In this document: positions 1 through 9,049 of the stretch, piece by piece | Position numbering within the stretch: position 1 is the first letter of the stretch | Layout: each line of letters opens with the position of its first letter | Assembly (NCBI GenBank): GCA_041946685.1 | Contig: JBHGAV010000008.1 | Span: forward strand, 32,092-96,091 | Direction: 5' to 3' | Source of the DNA: JBHGAV01 sp041946685 | GTDB taxonomy: Bacteria > Acidobacteriota > Terriglobia > Bryobacterales > Bryobacteraceae | DNA: 64,000 bases | Position numbers and translations under genes: made by a program | Notes under the pieces: generated by a model | Told to the model about the DNA's origin: nothing | Seen by the model: the letters and a program-made list of their open reading frames with translations, nothing else | Databases searched by the model: none

Positions 1-1581
1 CGAGGGGATCCTCCGCTCCACGCGTAGGAGTTGGGCCTCCCGCCACATCCGGCCCATCACCTGGTTGGCCACCGATCCCTCCGCCAGCGCCTCCAGAAAC
101 CCTTCGATCAGCAGGCGCTCGTCGACGGGCCCCACTCCGGGATGCACGATCAGGACCGTGTCCGCCCCGCCGTCCGGCTTCTCCTGCTCGCAGATCTGGT
201 AGTCGGTCGGCGCGCCTCCGAAACGCGCGGGAAGCACCTCTTCGAGCACGCGGATCACGTCTTCGCTGAAAAAAGTCATGCCCGCTCCAGTCAGCTTCTC
301 GTAGCTTCGGATACCGTGCAGGCGCGTCCGCCACCCCCTTGCCTCGAGCGGGCAGCCGCACGGCGGGTGTCCTTCGCCGGTGAGGCAGGCCGAATCGCCC
401 ATGGAGATGTTGATGAAGGTGAACGGCGAGTAGGGGTCGAGCGCCGTAATCAGGACCGAATCGGGGCGAAGGCCCGGCCATCCGGCGGCCTCCTCCCCGG
501 CCAGGATCAGGGCGTGCTGGTCGTGGAGAAGGTGGACCTCGTCGGCGTGCGCAGGCGCCAGGCAGCCGTACCCGATGGGCCCGCATTCCACCGTACCGTA
601 ACGCGGGAACGCCTCCGCCCCCACGGCGCGGATGGTCGCCAGCCGTGCCTCGGTGACCGGTTCTCCGCCGATTGTGAAGCGCGCGCCGGCGATATCCCGC
701 CCCTCCACCTTCGCCGCGCGGCACAAGGCCACCGCCGAGCTGGGAAACGTGAAAAGGTGCGGCGTCCGGCCTTCTCTTAAGGCGCCCTGCAACCAGTCCA
801 GCACTGGGCGCGGATCGGTCAGGGGAGCGTGGACAGGCCGGGGCAACGGCCGCCCTGCCATCAGGCTGGACCACCGCATCGCCCTGGTGTTCAAACGGTA
901 GACCGGGTGAAGGTCCTTCGCCTTCGGGTCCACCTGGCTGAACCAGGCCGAGGGCCTCGTCGCCATCGCCCCGTACTTGGCCAGGCGGAACCGGGCGCCC
1001 GCTCCCGGCACTTCCCACACTGCCTTGGCCCACTCCAGCCCGCCTCGCGCTTCCAGGTACAGGAGGCACTCCGACGCGCATCCGCGCACGAACCGGAGAT
1101 CGATCACCACCGAGGTCCCCTGGCTGCGGCTTCCTCCGCTGGCTACCGGAATGTGCGGTACGGTCCGCGGGTTCCGGATCTGCTCGGGAGCGGAAGGCAG
1201 CGAAAACGTTCCCCGCTCGATCGGCTTGCGGCCCTTGAACTCATCCACCGACAGGTAGACGCCCGCCCGCAACAGCGCTCTCAGCGCGCCTTCGATTCCA
1301 TGGCGGGCGACGAGCCGCTCCACGTCTCCGTACTCGCAGCCAGCCCTTCGAAACAGCGCGAGATACGGACTGGCGGCGGACCGGGGTCCGAATACCTCCG
1401 TGTGCAGCTTGTCGAGAAACCTCGCTTCACGCCGCTCCAGCCGCGTTCGGAGCAAGGCGGCTGCTTGCTCCGGACTGACCGGGTTCCAGAGATGGAACGG
1501 CAACCTGAGAAAGAACCGCGCCGCCAACAGGGCGTTGTGCGGGTTGAAGGGGTTCTCAGCGGACGTCCGATTCGAGAACAC
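1..1581 (-). CDS. PaaK/LuxE-like adenylate-forming enzyme, C-terminus cut by the window edge
   Basis: The reverse strand is open without a stop from 1581 to base 1, giving about 527 residues. The GTG at 1581 is preceded by a GAGGAAG-like ribosome site and overlaps the upstream gene by 26 bases. The motif GGEPVTEAR (about residues 304-312) and YGTVECG (about 328-334) are the A3/A5-type core motifs of phenylacetate-CoA ligase-like and acyl-protein-synthetase-like enzymes, which activate a carboxylate as an acyl-adenylate. A cysteine- and histidine-containing stretch follows the core. It is the last visible gene of a minus-strand cassette with a ferredoxin-domain protein and a CGHG-motif protein. 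The substrate cannot be told from sequence; the divergent NCS1 permease suggests a small imported compound, which is inference only. Confidence 0.75.
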   Translation of the reverse strand, partial: MFSNRTSAENPFNPHNALLAARFFLRLPFHLWNPVSPEQAAALLRTRLERREARFLDKLHTEVFGPRSAASPYLALFRRAGCEYGDVERLVARHGIEGALRALLRAGVYLSVDEFKGRKPIERGTFSLPSAPEQIRNPRTVPHIPVASGGSRSQGTSVVIDLRFVRGCASECLLYLEARGGLEWAKAVWEVPGAGARFRLAKYGAMATRPSAWFSQVDPKAKDLHPVYRLNTRAMRWSSLMAGRPLPRPVHAPLTDPRPVLDWLQGALREGRTPHLFTFPSSAVALCRAAKVEGRDIAGARFTIGGEPVTEARLATIRAVGAEAFPRYGTVECGPIGYGCLAPAHADEVHLLHDQHALILAGEEAAGWPGLRPDSVLITALDPYSPFTFINISMGDSACLTGEGHPPCGCPLEARGWRTRLHGIRSYEKLTGAGMTFFSEDVIRVLEEVLPARFGGAPTDYQICEQEKPDGGADTVLIVHPGVGPVDERLLIEGFLEALAEGSVANQVMGRMWREAQLLRVERRIPS

Positions 1582-2233
1582 CTTCTTCCTCTGCTTGAGA
1601 GCGGGATTCCGCCAGGCTGGCCAGCAAGCGGGCCGCCCTCTCAGGGTTGAAAACGCCGCAGGTGCACGGGCCGGCCAGCACCTGCGCGGCCGTCTCAGGC
1701 GATGTCTCGCCGGACCGAATCTGCGCGACTGCCTTCTCCACCAGCCGGGGACTGATCAGTCCGTGGCCGCACATTGTAGTGATTTCAAGAATCGGCCTCT
1801 CCGGAAGCAGTTCGACGGCTCCTGCGATTCCCAGCGAAAAAGCCACGGTGTGCGGCGCTCCGGGGAGCCCCACCCGCCGGCACAGGGTCTCCAACGGCGC
1901 CAACGGACCCGTGATGGTCACCGAAAGGCCCAGCCCGGCTTTCTGAAGTAGCCGCACGAAGGCCTCAGCTGCGTCGACGCTGGTGAAGACGGCATGGACA
2001 ATCGACGTGTCGGAAACCCCCTGCTCCAATTGCGTCAGCGAGCTCCCCGATCCGGCACTGCCCTGGATCATGTCGCCGAGATTGACGGCGCCGCAGTCAT
2101 CCGCCAGGCGCAGGAATTCTCGGAGCCGCCCGGCCGCGCCTGCGTCGTTGCGCCCTTTGGCGGCCATCATGAGGACGACGAAGTCTCCCTCCAGGCTCGC
2201 CTGACTGCCCTGCCGGTGCAGCGTATGAGTCAT
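1556..2233 (-). CDS. Unknown protein with CGHG motif, middle gene of the ferredoxin/adenylate-enzyme cassette
   Basis: This 225-residue protein has no signal peptide or membrane segment. I do not recognise the family with certainty. Visible features are a CGHG motif (Cys155), a CTCG motif (Cys190, Cys192) and a hydrophobic alpha/beta-like body. Clustered Cys and His near the C-terminus suggest a metal or thiol site. The start overlaps the stop of the upstream ferredoxin-like gene in an ATGA arrangement, and the end overlaps the adenylate-forming gene by 26 bases, so the three are almost surely cotranscribed and translationally coupled. The products may act together, for example redox chemistry on an activated acid, but no reaction can be assigned. 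Confidence 0.7.
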   Translation of the reverse strand: MTHTLHRQGSQASLEGDFVVLMMAAKGRNDAGAAGRLREFLRLADDCGAVNLGDMIQGSAGSGSSLTQLEQGVSDTSIVHAVFTSVDAAEAFVRLLQKAGLGLSVTITGPLAPLETLCRRVGLPGAPHTVAFSLGIAGAVELLPERPILEITTMCGHGLISPRLVEKAVAQIRSGETSPETAAQVLAGPCTCGVFNPERAARLLASLAESRSQAEEEGVLESDVR

Positions 2234-2934
2234 GGCCGCCCCATCCCGAGGTTGACTTTGCCGTTCGGCGCCACGGACAACCCCATACGGCGAGCCCAGT
2301 CCACCGGGCCCTCAGCCGCCGAGGCAAAGCGGCGAATAAGCCCCACGCCACACACCGTTGGCAGACTGCTCGCCGTCTGCCGGACTGTTTCCAGTGCGGA
2401 GTCCAGCCGCTCCTCGGGAATGACGCACTCGACGATCACCGACAGCACCTTCTCGTTCAGGATTTCGGGGAGAAGACGGCCCGATCCCGGGTCCTGCATC
2501 AAGCCCCTCAGCGGGTTGCCCGGATGAACCTCGATCCCCATCCTGGCAAGCGCCATGGTCATCCGTTCGACGTCCCGGAACCGCGCCCCAGTACCCGGCC
2601 TCCCCACTTCGATCATCAAAGCGACTTCGCCCGGAAGGTAACGGCCGGTGACGTCGTTGGTCTTCAGCTCCTCGGTGCCGCGCCCGGCGACGCGAGTGTC
2701 GCTGTGCTCGACCAGGGGATTGGAGAACAGGGGGCGCAGAGAGCGCGGCCAGGGGCAGGGCGTGGGCAGGAAACAGGCGTGCGGGCAGCCCGAGCTGCGC
2801 AGGCACACCCCGCACTCGACGCACTCCTCCTCGTCGATTGTGAAAGCGGCGTTCGGCCCGGGCAGGATCGCGCCGACGGGACAGTACGGCACGCACCGGG
2901 CACAGCCGTCGCATGTGCTCTGTTCAATCCGCAT
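2230..2934 (-). CDS. Two-cluster ferredoxin-domain protein, first gene of the cassette
   Basis: This 234-residue protein has an N-terminal ferredoxin domain. The first cluster motif is C8-x2-C11-x2-C14-x3-C18-P. The second is C38, C41, C44 and C50-P with a longer last spacing, plus an extra Cys54. About 180 residues of unknown fold follow, including a GRPGTGARF stretch. It is probably cytoplasmic, with no signal or membrane segment. It starts the minus-strand operon whose promoter must lie in the 93 bases separating it from the divergent NCS1 permease. A role as electron donor to its neighbours is likely; the reaction is unknown. Confidence 0.75.
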   Translation of the reverse strand: MRIEQSTCDGCARCVPYCPVGAILPGPNAAFTIDEEECVECGVCLRSSGCPHACFLPTPCPWPRSLRPLFSNPLVEHSDTRVAGRGTEELKTNDVTGRYLPGEVALMIEVGRPGTGARFRDVERMTMALARMGIEVHPGNPLRGLMQDPGSGRLLPEILNEKVLSVIVECVIPEERLDSALETVRQTASSLPTVCGVGLIRRFASAAEGPVDWARRMGLSVAPNGKVNLGMGRP

Positions 2935-3027
2935 GAGCGTCCCCTGCTGGCGTCAACTCCCATCATCGCCCAATTCCACCGCCCGGTAGTATACTGGTTC
3001 CCACCGTGATCCAGTTGAGGAGCCCTC

Positions 3028-4341
3028 ATGCTGCCTGACTACATCGCCAAAGCCGTACGCAACCCCGCCTCTGGTCGCGCGCCGTGGTACACCAACACGG
3101 CCCCCAGCTACGCCGGGGTCTTCCTGTGGGTGGTCTTCTACATGGAGATCGCCCAGGGCACCATCGACCGCGCCGGGATCGGGCTATGCCTCCTGGCCCT
3201 GGCCGTGGCCGGCCTGGTGGCCTACCTGCTGTACCGCGCGCCCGCCATGCTGGGCATGCAAACCGGATACCCGCTTTACGTGGTCGGCAGTTCCACCTTC
3301 GGGACCAAGGGCGGCTACTTGATGCCCGGTCTCCTGATGGGGCTGCTCCAGGTGGGCTGGCTTTCGGTGAACACCCTGGTCTCGACCAACTTCCTGTTGA
3401 ACGGCTTCGGAGTGAAGGCCGGGCCGGGCACGCTGCCCTTCGCCCTGGTAGCCGTCGTTTGGGCCTACGGACTGACCTATATCGGCGTCAAAGGCATCCG
3501 GTACGTAGGCAGGTTCTCGCTGTACCTGAACGCCATTACTCTGCTCATGATTCTGGTGGTATTCTTTCGCACGGCCGGCGGCTTGGCCGAGTTCACGCCA
3601 TCCGACTACAGTCCATATGTCGGCTTCATGCTGGTCATTCAGATCGTCATCGGCTTCCATGCCACAGCCGGCGCGGCAGGCACGGACTTCGGCATGAGCA
3701 GCCGCGACGCGCGCGATGTGCGCTGGGGCGGCCTGGTGGGGATCGCCCTTGCGATCCTGGTCGCAGGCGGCTTGCCAATGCTGTCGGTCGCGGGCGCTCG
3801 TTCCTTGTACGGCATCCAAGGCGCGACCTTCGACGCGGTCATCTCTGGTATGGGTGGGTTTCTGGCGACCGCCATGTTCTTCCTCTTCGCCATCGCCTCC
3901 ATACCTCCGGGCTGCTTCACGGCCTTCATCGCCGGCAACAGCTTCTCGACGATGATTCCAGGCGTGCCGCGCCTAGGGTCTTCGATGGCGGGAGCCACCG
4001 TCGCCATCGCGCTGGCGGTGACCGGAGCGGCCGCCAACCTGGTCAACCTGTTCACCATCGTCGGCGCGTCGTTCGGTCCGATCTGCGGCGCCATGACTGC
4101 GGACTATCTGCTCAGCGGCCGCAAATGGTCCGGGCCTCGCCTGGGGATCAACCTGGCGGGCTACGGCGCCTGGGCGGTGGGCTTCGTGGTAGGCATTTTG
4201 CCTTTCTTGCCTATCGATGCCGAGGTGAAGCCCTACCTCCAGCCGGCCGCCGTCTGGAGCTTCGTGGCAGGTTTCGTTGTCTACTACCTGCTGGTCAAGG
4301 CGGGCTTGGAGCCGAAGGTCGCGCCGATCGAGACCAGGTAG
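3028..4341 (+). CDS. NCS1-family permease (cytosine/purine/allantoin type)
   Basis: This 437-residue integral membrane protein has about twelve hydrophobic segments. The N-terminal TNTAPSYAG stretch is typical of the nucleobase-cation-symport-1 family (CodB-like), which imports nucleobases, hydantoins or related heterocycles with protons or sodium. The ATG is preceded by GAGGAGCC-like sequence at 3016-3023. It is divergent from the ferredoxin/CGHG/adenylate-enzyme cassette, with a shared 93-base promoter region, so it may import that pathway's substrate. The specific substrate cannot be read from sequence. Confidence 0.88.
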   Translation: MLPDYIAKAVRNPASGRAPWYTNTAPSYAGVFLWVVFYMEIAQGTIDRAGIGLCLLALAVAGLVAYLLYRAPAMLGMQTGYPLYVVGSSTFGTKGGYLMPGLLMGLLQVGWLSVNTLVSTNFLLNGFGVKAGPGTLPFALVAVVWAYGLTYIGVKGIRYVGRFSLYLNAITLLMILVVFFRTAGGLAEFTPSDYSPYVGFMLVIQIVIGFHATAGAAGTDFGMSSRDARDVRWGGLVGIALAILVAGGLPMLSVAGARSLYGIQGATFDAVISGMGGFLATAMFFLFAIASIPPGCFTAFIAGNSFSTMIPGVPRLGSSMAGATVAIALAVTGAAANLVNLFTIVGASFGPICGAMTADYLLSGRKWSGPRLGINLAGYGAWAVGFVVGILPFLPIDAEVKPYLQPAAVWSFVAGFVVYYLLVKAGLEPKVAPIETR

Positions 4342-4349
4342 CGCCGCAA

Positions 4350-5288
4350 CTACAGAATCCGCACCGGTTCCTCGGTGGTGAAGGTGAGGACCGTTTCCGA
4401 GGGGATCCGCACGCGCTGACCGCCCAGGAACACCTGCGAGCCGGCGCCCGCGGCCGCGCCCGCGCCCGCGCCAATCGCGGCCCCCTTGCCGCCACCGGCG
4501 ATGGCCCCGATGATGGCTCCAACTGCGCCGACAGCGGCTGCCGACTTCGCCGTCTTCGCTCCCTGAGAGCCGCTGGCTTGGGAGACGGAGGCCGTGTTGA
4601 ACGGCACTTCTTTCCCGCCGATGCTCACGGAGACCAGTTCCACCGTCAGCTCGGTTCGCCCTGTGAGTTTGCCTGACTCCTTGGACTGGACCAGTTTGAC
4701 CGTCGCGTCGGCGCCCCTGGCCGCCAGCGTCTCGCCCCCGATGGTCAGGGGCTCGTCCAGGCTGGCCTTGAACGTCTCACCTTCCTTGTTCTTCTCCGAG
4801 TCGATGCCGTCGATCAGGCGCACTACGACCGCCGTGCCCTTGGGCACCTCCTTGCCGCCGCTCTTGGCCACGACGGCGGAGAGAACGCGCTCGCTGACGC
4901 CCGCCGACTTCAACTGAACCAGGTTGGAGGCGTCGGTCGAGATCTTCGCCGGCGCCGAGCCGAGCAAATCAAGCAGGAAGCTCTCCGAGAACTTCGCGTT
5001 CGCCAGTTGGAGCAGGCCGTAAGTCGTGAGCGGCTCCTGAGGAGGACTCTTTCTCACCGCGGCCAGAATCACCCGTTCGCTGACGCCGCCATTCTTCCAT
5101 TCCACCAACCGGCCAGGGTCGGTGTAGAGGTTGGCCGGCTGCTGGCTGATCAGATTCAGTATGAACTCTTCGCTCAAACCGCTCTTGGAAAGCTTAACGA
5201 TGTCCTCGTTGGTCAGCGCCGTCTGCGCCGCCAGAAGCGAGGCGATGCCTGCAATGCAGGCCAAAGAGAGAAAGATCTGTCGTCGCAT
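4350..5288 (-). CDS. Secreted protein with repeated short helical motifs and a glycine-zipper C-terminus
   Basis: This 312-residue protein has an N-terminal signal peptide (MRRQIFLSLACIAGIASLLA) that ends near an AAQ site. Residues about 25-135 carry three diverged copies of a motif of the type 'IVKLSKSGLSEEFILNLI' / 'LVQLKSAGVSERVLSAVV', each about 35-45 residues apart. A beta-rich section follows, and residues about 245-290 form an Ala/Gly-rich glycine-zipper segment like those in envelope-inserting proteins. It is convergent with the permease (8 bases between stops) and lies downstream of the OmpA-type gene on the same strand. The exact function is unknown; an envelope structural or stress role is plausible. 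Confidence 0.7.
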   Translation of the reverse strand: MRRQIFLSLACIAGIASLLAAQTALTNEDIVKLSKSGLSEEFILNLISQQPANLYTDPGRLVEWKNGGVSERVILAAVRKSPPQEPLTTYGLLQLANAKFSESFLLDLLGSAPAKISTDASNLVQLKSAGVSERVLSAVVAKSGGKEVPKGTAVVVRLIDGIDSEKNKEGETFKASLDEPLTIGGETLAARGADATVKLVQSKESGKLTGRTELTVELVSVSIGGKEVPFNTASVSQASGSQGAKTAKSAAAVGAVGAIIGAIAGGGKGAAIGAGAGAAAGAGSQVFLGGQRVRIPSETVLTFTTEEPVRIL

Positions 5289-5359
5289 GAAGACAATACA
5301 CCTCCTCCCGGATTAGATGCATCCGGCGGCGTAATGGTTAACGGCAATCTCGCAGCCCG

Positions 5360-8338
5360 TTACGGATCGATCACGTTCACGCGCGTGATGGATGAACTGA
5401 ACGCGCGTTTGTCGTCGGTCACGGTCAGCTCAAAGGTGTATACCCCGTTTCCGGTAGAGAACCTGACCGTCGGGGTCGCCGTGTTGGCGCCGAAGATCTC
5501 CGCGCGCCCGTTGCCGATGTAGCGCCAAGAGTACGTGATGGGATCTCCATCCGGATCGTAAGACCGGCTGCCGTCCAGCGTGGCGTCGAACGATTGAGTG
5601 ATGATCTGATCCGGACCGGCGTCGGCCACCGGCGGGTTGTTCGCGCCAACCCGAACGATGACCATGGCAGAGACCTGCGACCGCCTGCCGTACGCGATCA
5701 GCGTGTAGCTGATGTCGGAGGCCGGGTTGACGGCCAGCGAGCCGTTCACCGGCGCCGAGCCGATTCCCGTGATCACTACGTCGGTCGCGTTCTCGGTCTG
5801 CCACCGCAAGGTTGTCGCTTCGCCCACCCTCGGGATACGGGCGGGATCGGCCACGAAGTTGAGGATCTTCACCGGCTTGATCACGCTCACCGTGGCGGTG
5901 GCCGAGACTTCGCCGTATTGGTTCTTGGCGGTAATTGTGTAAGTCGTGGTGTCGGTCGGGGAGACGGTCGACGTTCCCGTCGGGTTCACGCTGCCGATCC
6001 CCGAGACGGTCACGCTGTCGGCGTTCTCAACTTGCCAAACCAGGGAAGCCTGCTCGGTCGGCAGGATCTCGATGGGCGTGGCGGCGAAGCGCAGGATGCG
6101 AGGCGCCTGTCCAGGGGTCACCTGAACCGTGGCCGTCGCGTTGACCTCGCCGAACTGGTTCTTGGCGGTCAGAGTGTACGTGGTGGTTGAAGTCGGTGAG
6201 ACGGGCGCCGTGCCGTTCGGCCGCACCACCCCGATCCCGCTGATGCTGACCTCGGTGGCATTCTCGGTCTGCCACGCGAGCGTGGAGGCTTCGCCGGAAG
6301 TGATCGTGGCCGGCATTGCCGAGAAGCTGAGAATTCGGGCGTCAGGCCGCTGGACCGTCACCGTGAGGGTCTCGCTCACCTCGCTGGTGCGGTTCTTCGC
6401 GGTCAGCGTATACATCGTGGTCTGGTCTAGCGTGACGGTGGAGGTGCCGGTCTTCGGATCCACGCTCCCAAGCCCGGTAATGGTCACCGTGTCGGCGTTG
6501 AGTACCTCCCACACAATCGTGGTGGTGCCCCCAGCGGTGATCATGGAAGGATTCGCCGCGAAGCGGACGATCTTCACGCCCGGCGCCGCCGCCGTCGTAA
6601 CGGTCACCCGGGCGCGGCTCTCCGAGCCCTTGTCATCCTTCACGTTCAGACGGAACGCATAGGTGGCGCCCGCCGCTGCCGTAAAGGTGGCCTTGCTGGT
6701 GTTGGCGCCGCTCAGCGAGACGGCAGGACCGCTGGTCTGCGTCCAGGCGAAGGTGATCGGGTCGCCGTCCGGATCGTAGGAGGCGGAGCCATCCAGCGTA
6801 ATCGTGCCGGCCTGCACTCCGATCTGGTCGGGTCCGGCGTCCGCGACCGGCGCGCTGTTGCCCACCGTGCGGGTCAGGATCTCATACCGTATGCGCGGGA
6901 TCTCCATGGGCACCGCGTGCTTCAAGCCCACAAACTGCTTGGGGCGCACCCAGTTGCCGAACTGCAGCCCGACCGCGAACCGGCCGTTGTCGTCGCTTCC
7001 CACCAGCGTCTCGTTAAGGCCGGCCTCGACCGTAAACGCCCAGTGCGAGTTGATGGGCTGCACAAAGCGCACGGTGCCGCCCGGGCGATTGCTGCCGCCC
7101 TGCCGGAACAGCGCACCGAGATTGCCCTCGATGAAGGCGTCCTTGTGGAGACCGATCTGCGTGCTGCCGCCGATCTGGTCCACCACCTTCAAGTAGCTCT
7201 CCCGGAAGACGCCCGGCCGGATTTCTAGCCGGCGCAGCACGGGCTCGTCGAGGAAAGACTTGGTCCCGAACATCCCGATGCGCCCCCGGCCAAACAGGTA
7301 GTCCATGGCCACCGAAGCTTGTCCCAGAGTGCCGCCCGCTCCATATTCGCTCAGATGGACTCGCTTGAAGCTGGAGAAAAGGCCGGCCTGGAAGTTCCCG
7401 TACCGATTGACCAAGCCGGCGTCGAACTGGCCCTCCTGTCGGCCCAGGAAGCGGAAGTATTCACCGCCGGCCTGGAAGCCGAGGTGTTCTCCGAACGGCG
7501 CGAAGTAGCGAGCTCTGCCGTTCACGGTCAGGTTCCCGGTGGTGTCCGGCCCCACGTTAAGCCCCAGGAGGTGGAACCGCTTGGGCCGCGTCTCCTCGAT
7601 GGCTTTCTGCGCCGTGCTCTCCATCATCTGGGCCAATTCCTGCCGCTCGGGGGGCCTGGGCAGTTGAGCCACCTGCTTCTCGACCCCTGCCTGGGCCTTC
7701 CTCAGCGAGTCGGCATCCTGCTTGAGAGCGGCCACGTCCTGCTTCAGCCGGTCGTTCTCGGTCCTGAGGTCCTTCAGCATGGCCAGGATTTCATCCAGCT
7801 TGTCAAGCTTCTTCAGGATGTCCTCGCAGCACATTTTGCTCTGGGCCGCCTGGTCCGTCAGCGCCTTGATGGCATCAGCCACCCCGCCGGCGCTCACGAT
7901 CCTGCCCTGGGCGTCGGTCACCGTGAGGACAACCCGCCTGTTCATGAAACGCCCTTCCCGCGTCTGATTGTCCACCTTCGGCTGCCGCTTGCCCTGCGCG
8001 GCCGCTTCCACCTGGGAAGGGCGCGCCCCATACTTCAACAAAAAGGCCCTCACGGCCTCCGTGCGCGCAGCCGCCAACTTGTCGTTGTACCGGTCCGAGC
8101 CCACCCAGTCGGTGTGCCCCTCGACCTTCACCTTGTAGTCCGGGTGCTGGTTCAGCAACTCGGCCAGACGCAGGAGGCTTGGGTAGCCGTCGGAGAGAAT
8201 CGAGGAATTGAACTCGAAGTTCACCTCCTCCCAGTCATCCTTGGTGGCAGAAGTGGTCAAACCCTGAGCCTGCAAACCTGAGGCGATAGCGAAGAGAACC
8301 ACAACAGCGAGAAGCAATGGAATCCTGTGGCTCAACAT
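5360..8338 (-). CDS. OmpA-domain outer-membrane protein with PKD and Ig-like repeats
   Basis: This 992-residue protein starts with a signal peptide (about residues 1-25). An OmpA-type peptidoglycan-binding domain follows at about 35-145, with NxxLaxxRAxAV-like and GRxxNRRV motifs. A short coiled coil at about 165-225 (LKDLRTENDRLKQDVAALKQ) comes next. A beta-rich stretch at about 250-490 resembles an outer-membrane barrel. A PKD domain (about 497-585), four related Ig-like modules (about 590-890, each containing variants of 'TTTYTLTAKNxxGEV') and a final PKD domain complete it. It is unusual that the OmpA domain is N-terminal and the adhesin-like modules are C-terminal. It probably anchors the outer membrane to the wall while exposing or tethering the repeat arm. 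Confidence 0.8.
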   Translation of the reverse strand: MLSHRIPLLLAVVVLFAIASGLQAQGLTTSATKDDWEEVNFEFNSSILSDGYPSLLRLAELLNQHPDYKVKVEGHTDWVGSDRYNDKLAAARTEAVRAFLLKYGARPSQVEAAAQGKRQPKVDNQTREGRFMNRRVVLTVTDAQGRIVSAGGVADAIKALTDQAAQSKMCCEDILKKLDKLDEILAMLKDLRTENDRLKQDVAALKQDADSLRKAQAGVEKQVAQLPRPPERQELAQMMESTAQKAIEETRPKRFHLLGLNVGPDTTGNLTVNGRARYFAPFGEHLGFQAGGEYFRFLGRQEGQFDAGLVNRYGNFQAGLFSSFKRVHLSEYGAGGTLGQASVAMDYLFGRGRIGMFGTKSFLDEPVLRRLEIRPGVFRESYLKVVDQIGGSTQIGLHKDAFIEGNLGALFRQGGSNRPGGTVRFVQPINSHWAFTVEAGLNETLVGSDDNGRFAVGLQFGNWVRPKQFVGLKHAVPMEIPRIRYEILTRTVGNSAPVADAGPDQIGVQAGTITLDGSASYDPDGDPITFAWTQTSGPAVSLSGANTSKATFTAAAGATYAFRLNVKDDKGSESRARVTVTTAAAPGVKIVRFAANPSMITAGGTTTIVWEVLNADTVTITGLGSVDPKTGTSTVTLDQTTMYTLTAKNRTSEVSETLTVTVQRPDARILSFSAMPATITSGEASTLAWQTENATEVSISGIGVVRPNGTAPVSPTSTTTYTLTAKNQFGEVNATATVQVTPGQAPRILRFAATPIEILPTEQASLVWQVENADSVTVSGIGSVNPTGTSTVSPTDTTTYTITAKNQYGEVSATATVSVIKPVKILNFVADPARIPRVGEATTLRWQTENATDVVITGIGSAPVNGSLAVNPASDISYTLIAYGRRSQVSAMVIVRVGANNPPVADAGPDQIITQSFDATLDGSRSYDPDGDPITYSWRYIGNGRAEIFGANTATPTVRFSTGNGVYTFELTVTDDKRAFSSSITRVNVIDP

Positions 8339-8486
8339 AGCAGTTTCTCCTTGATCGTGGCCTGACTCCGATCGGGCCGGAACTCGACCGCTCGGATTGC
8401 GGAAACACCTTTGCTACGTCTAAATATACCTCAACAGGGGTGCACCCGTACCCCGCATCGCGCTCCGAGTGGGGCGATAATGGGGG

Positions 8487-8876
8487 TGGGGCTTGCCGGG
8501 CGGGCAGTCGCCGGCGGCTCGGGGAACAAGCCGGGTCGCGGGAGGAAAGTCCGGTCTCCTCAGGGCAGCGTGCCGGCTAACGGCCGGGGGGGCTCGCTCA
8601 AAGCGGGTTCTACAGATAGTGCCACAGAAAACATACCGCCCTCGGGAAGATACCGGGGGCAAGGGTGAAAAGGTGCGGCAAGAGCGCACCGCGGCCGGAG
8701 TAATCCGCGCCGGCAGGGAAAACCTCACGCGGAGCAAGACCAAATAGGAGAGAAGGGGTGGCCCGCTCCGTCAGACTCTCGGGTAGGTCGCTTGAGCCCG
8801 GAAGAAATTCCGGGCCTAGAGGAATGACTGCCACCTGCAAGGGCACAGAAACCGGCTTACAGCCCGGCAGGCCCAC
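8487..8876 (+). ncRNA. rnpB: RNase P RNA, bacterial type A
   Basis: The sequence holds the conserved RNase P core: GAGGAAAGTCCGG near 8539, CAGGGCAGCGTGCCGGCTAA near 8561, and the 3' elements GGTAGGTCGCTTGAG and AAACCGGCTTACAG near 8783 and 8849. The 5' strand GGGCTTGCCGGGC (from 8489) pairs with GCCCGGCAGGCCC (8862-8874) to form helix P1, which fixes the ends. About 390 bases is the normal size. This RNA is the catalytic part of the enzyme that trims tRNA 5' ends. Short open frames overlapping it are chance. Confidence 0.95.
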
Positions 8877-8909
8877 CAGCCGAACTGGACGACAACGCGA
8901 GGTGATTTG

Positions 8910-8931
8910 CCACACATCGGTGTGGAATTTT
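8910..8931 (+). terminator. Possible rnpB terminator hairpin
   Basis: A perfect 6-bp stem CCACAC / GTGTGG with an ATCG tetraloop (8910-8925) is followed by AATTTT, about 35 bases after the RNase P RNA 3' end. It could be a weak intrinsic terminator for rnpB. The same GTGTG also pairs with CACAC at 8933-8937, so an alternative hairpin or operator is possible. Confidence 0.35.
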
Positions 8932-8941
8932 ACACACGGCG

Positions 8942-8957
8942 TGGGTCATTTGACCCA
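8942..8957. promoter_or_regulatory. Palindrome TGGGTCA-TT-TGACCCA upstream of the decaheme operon
   Basis: Two perfect 7-base arms are separated by two bases. No gene covers the site, and it lies about 228 bases upstream of the OmcA/MtrC-type start and about 93 bases upstream of a sigma-54-like element (9050-9065). It is a good candidate operator or enhancer site for the Crp/Fnr protein or the NtrC-type activator encoded downstream. Which protein binds it is inference. The rest of 8877-9169 has no gene that I can support. Confidence 0.4.
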
Positions 8958-9049
8958 TCTGGGGTAAGCGCAGCATCGCATTTAGCCGCGTTCTTCCCCA
9001 ACCTGTTGATAATGGAAAAGAAACTCAGTCCGTGAGCAGCCAGCCATTT

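Noticed and set aside
8411..8967. Several short open frames on both strands
   Set aside because: They overlap the RNase P RNA and its flank, and show no conserved protein feature.
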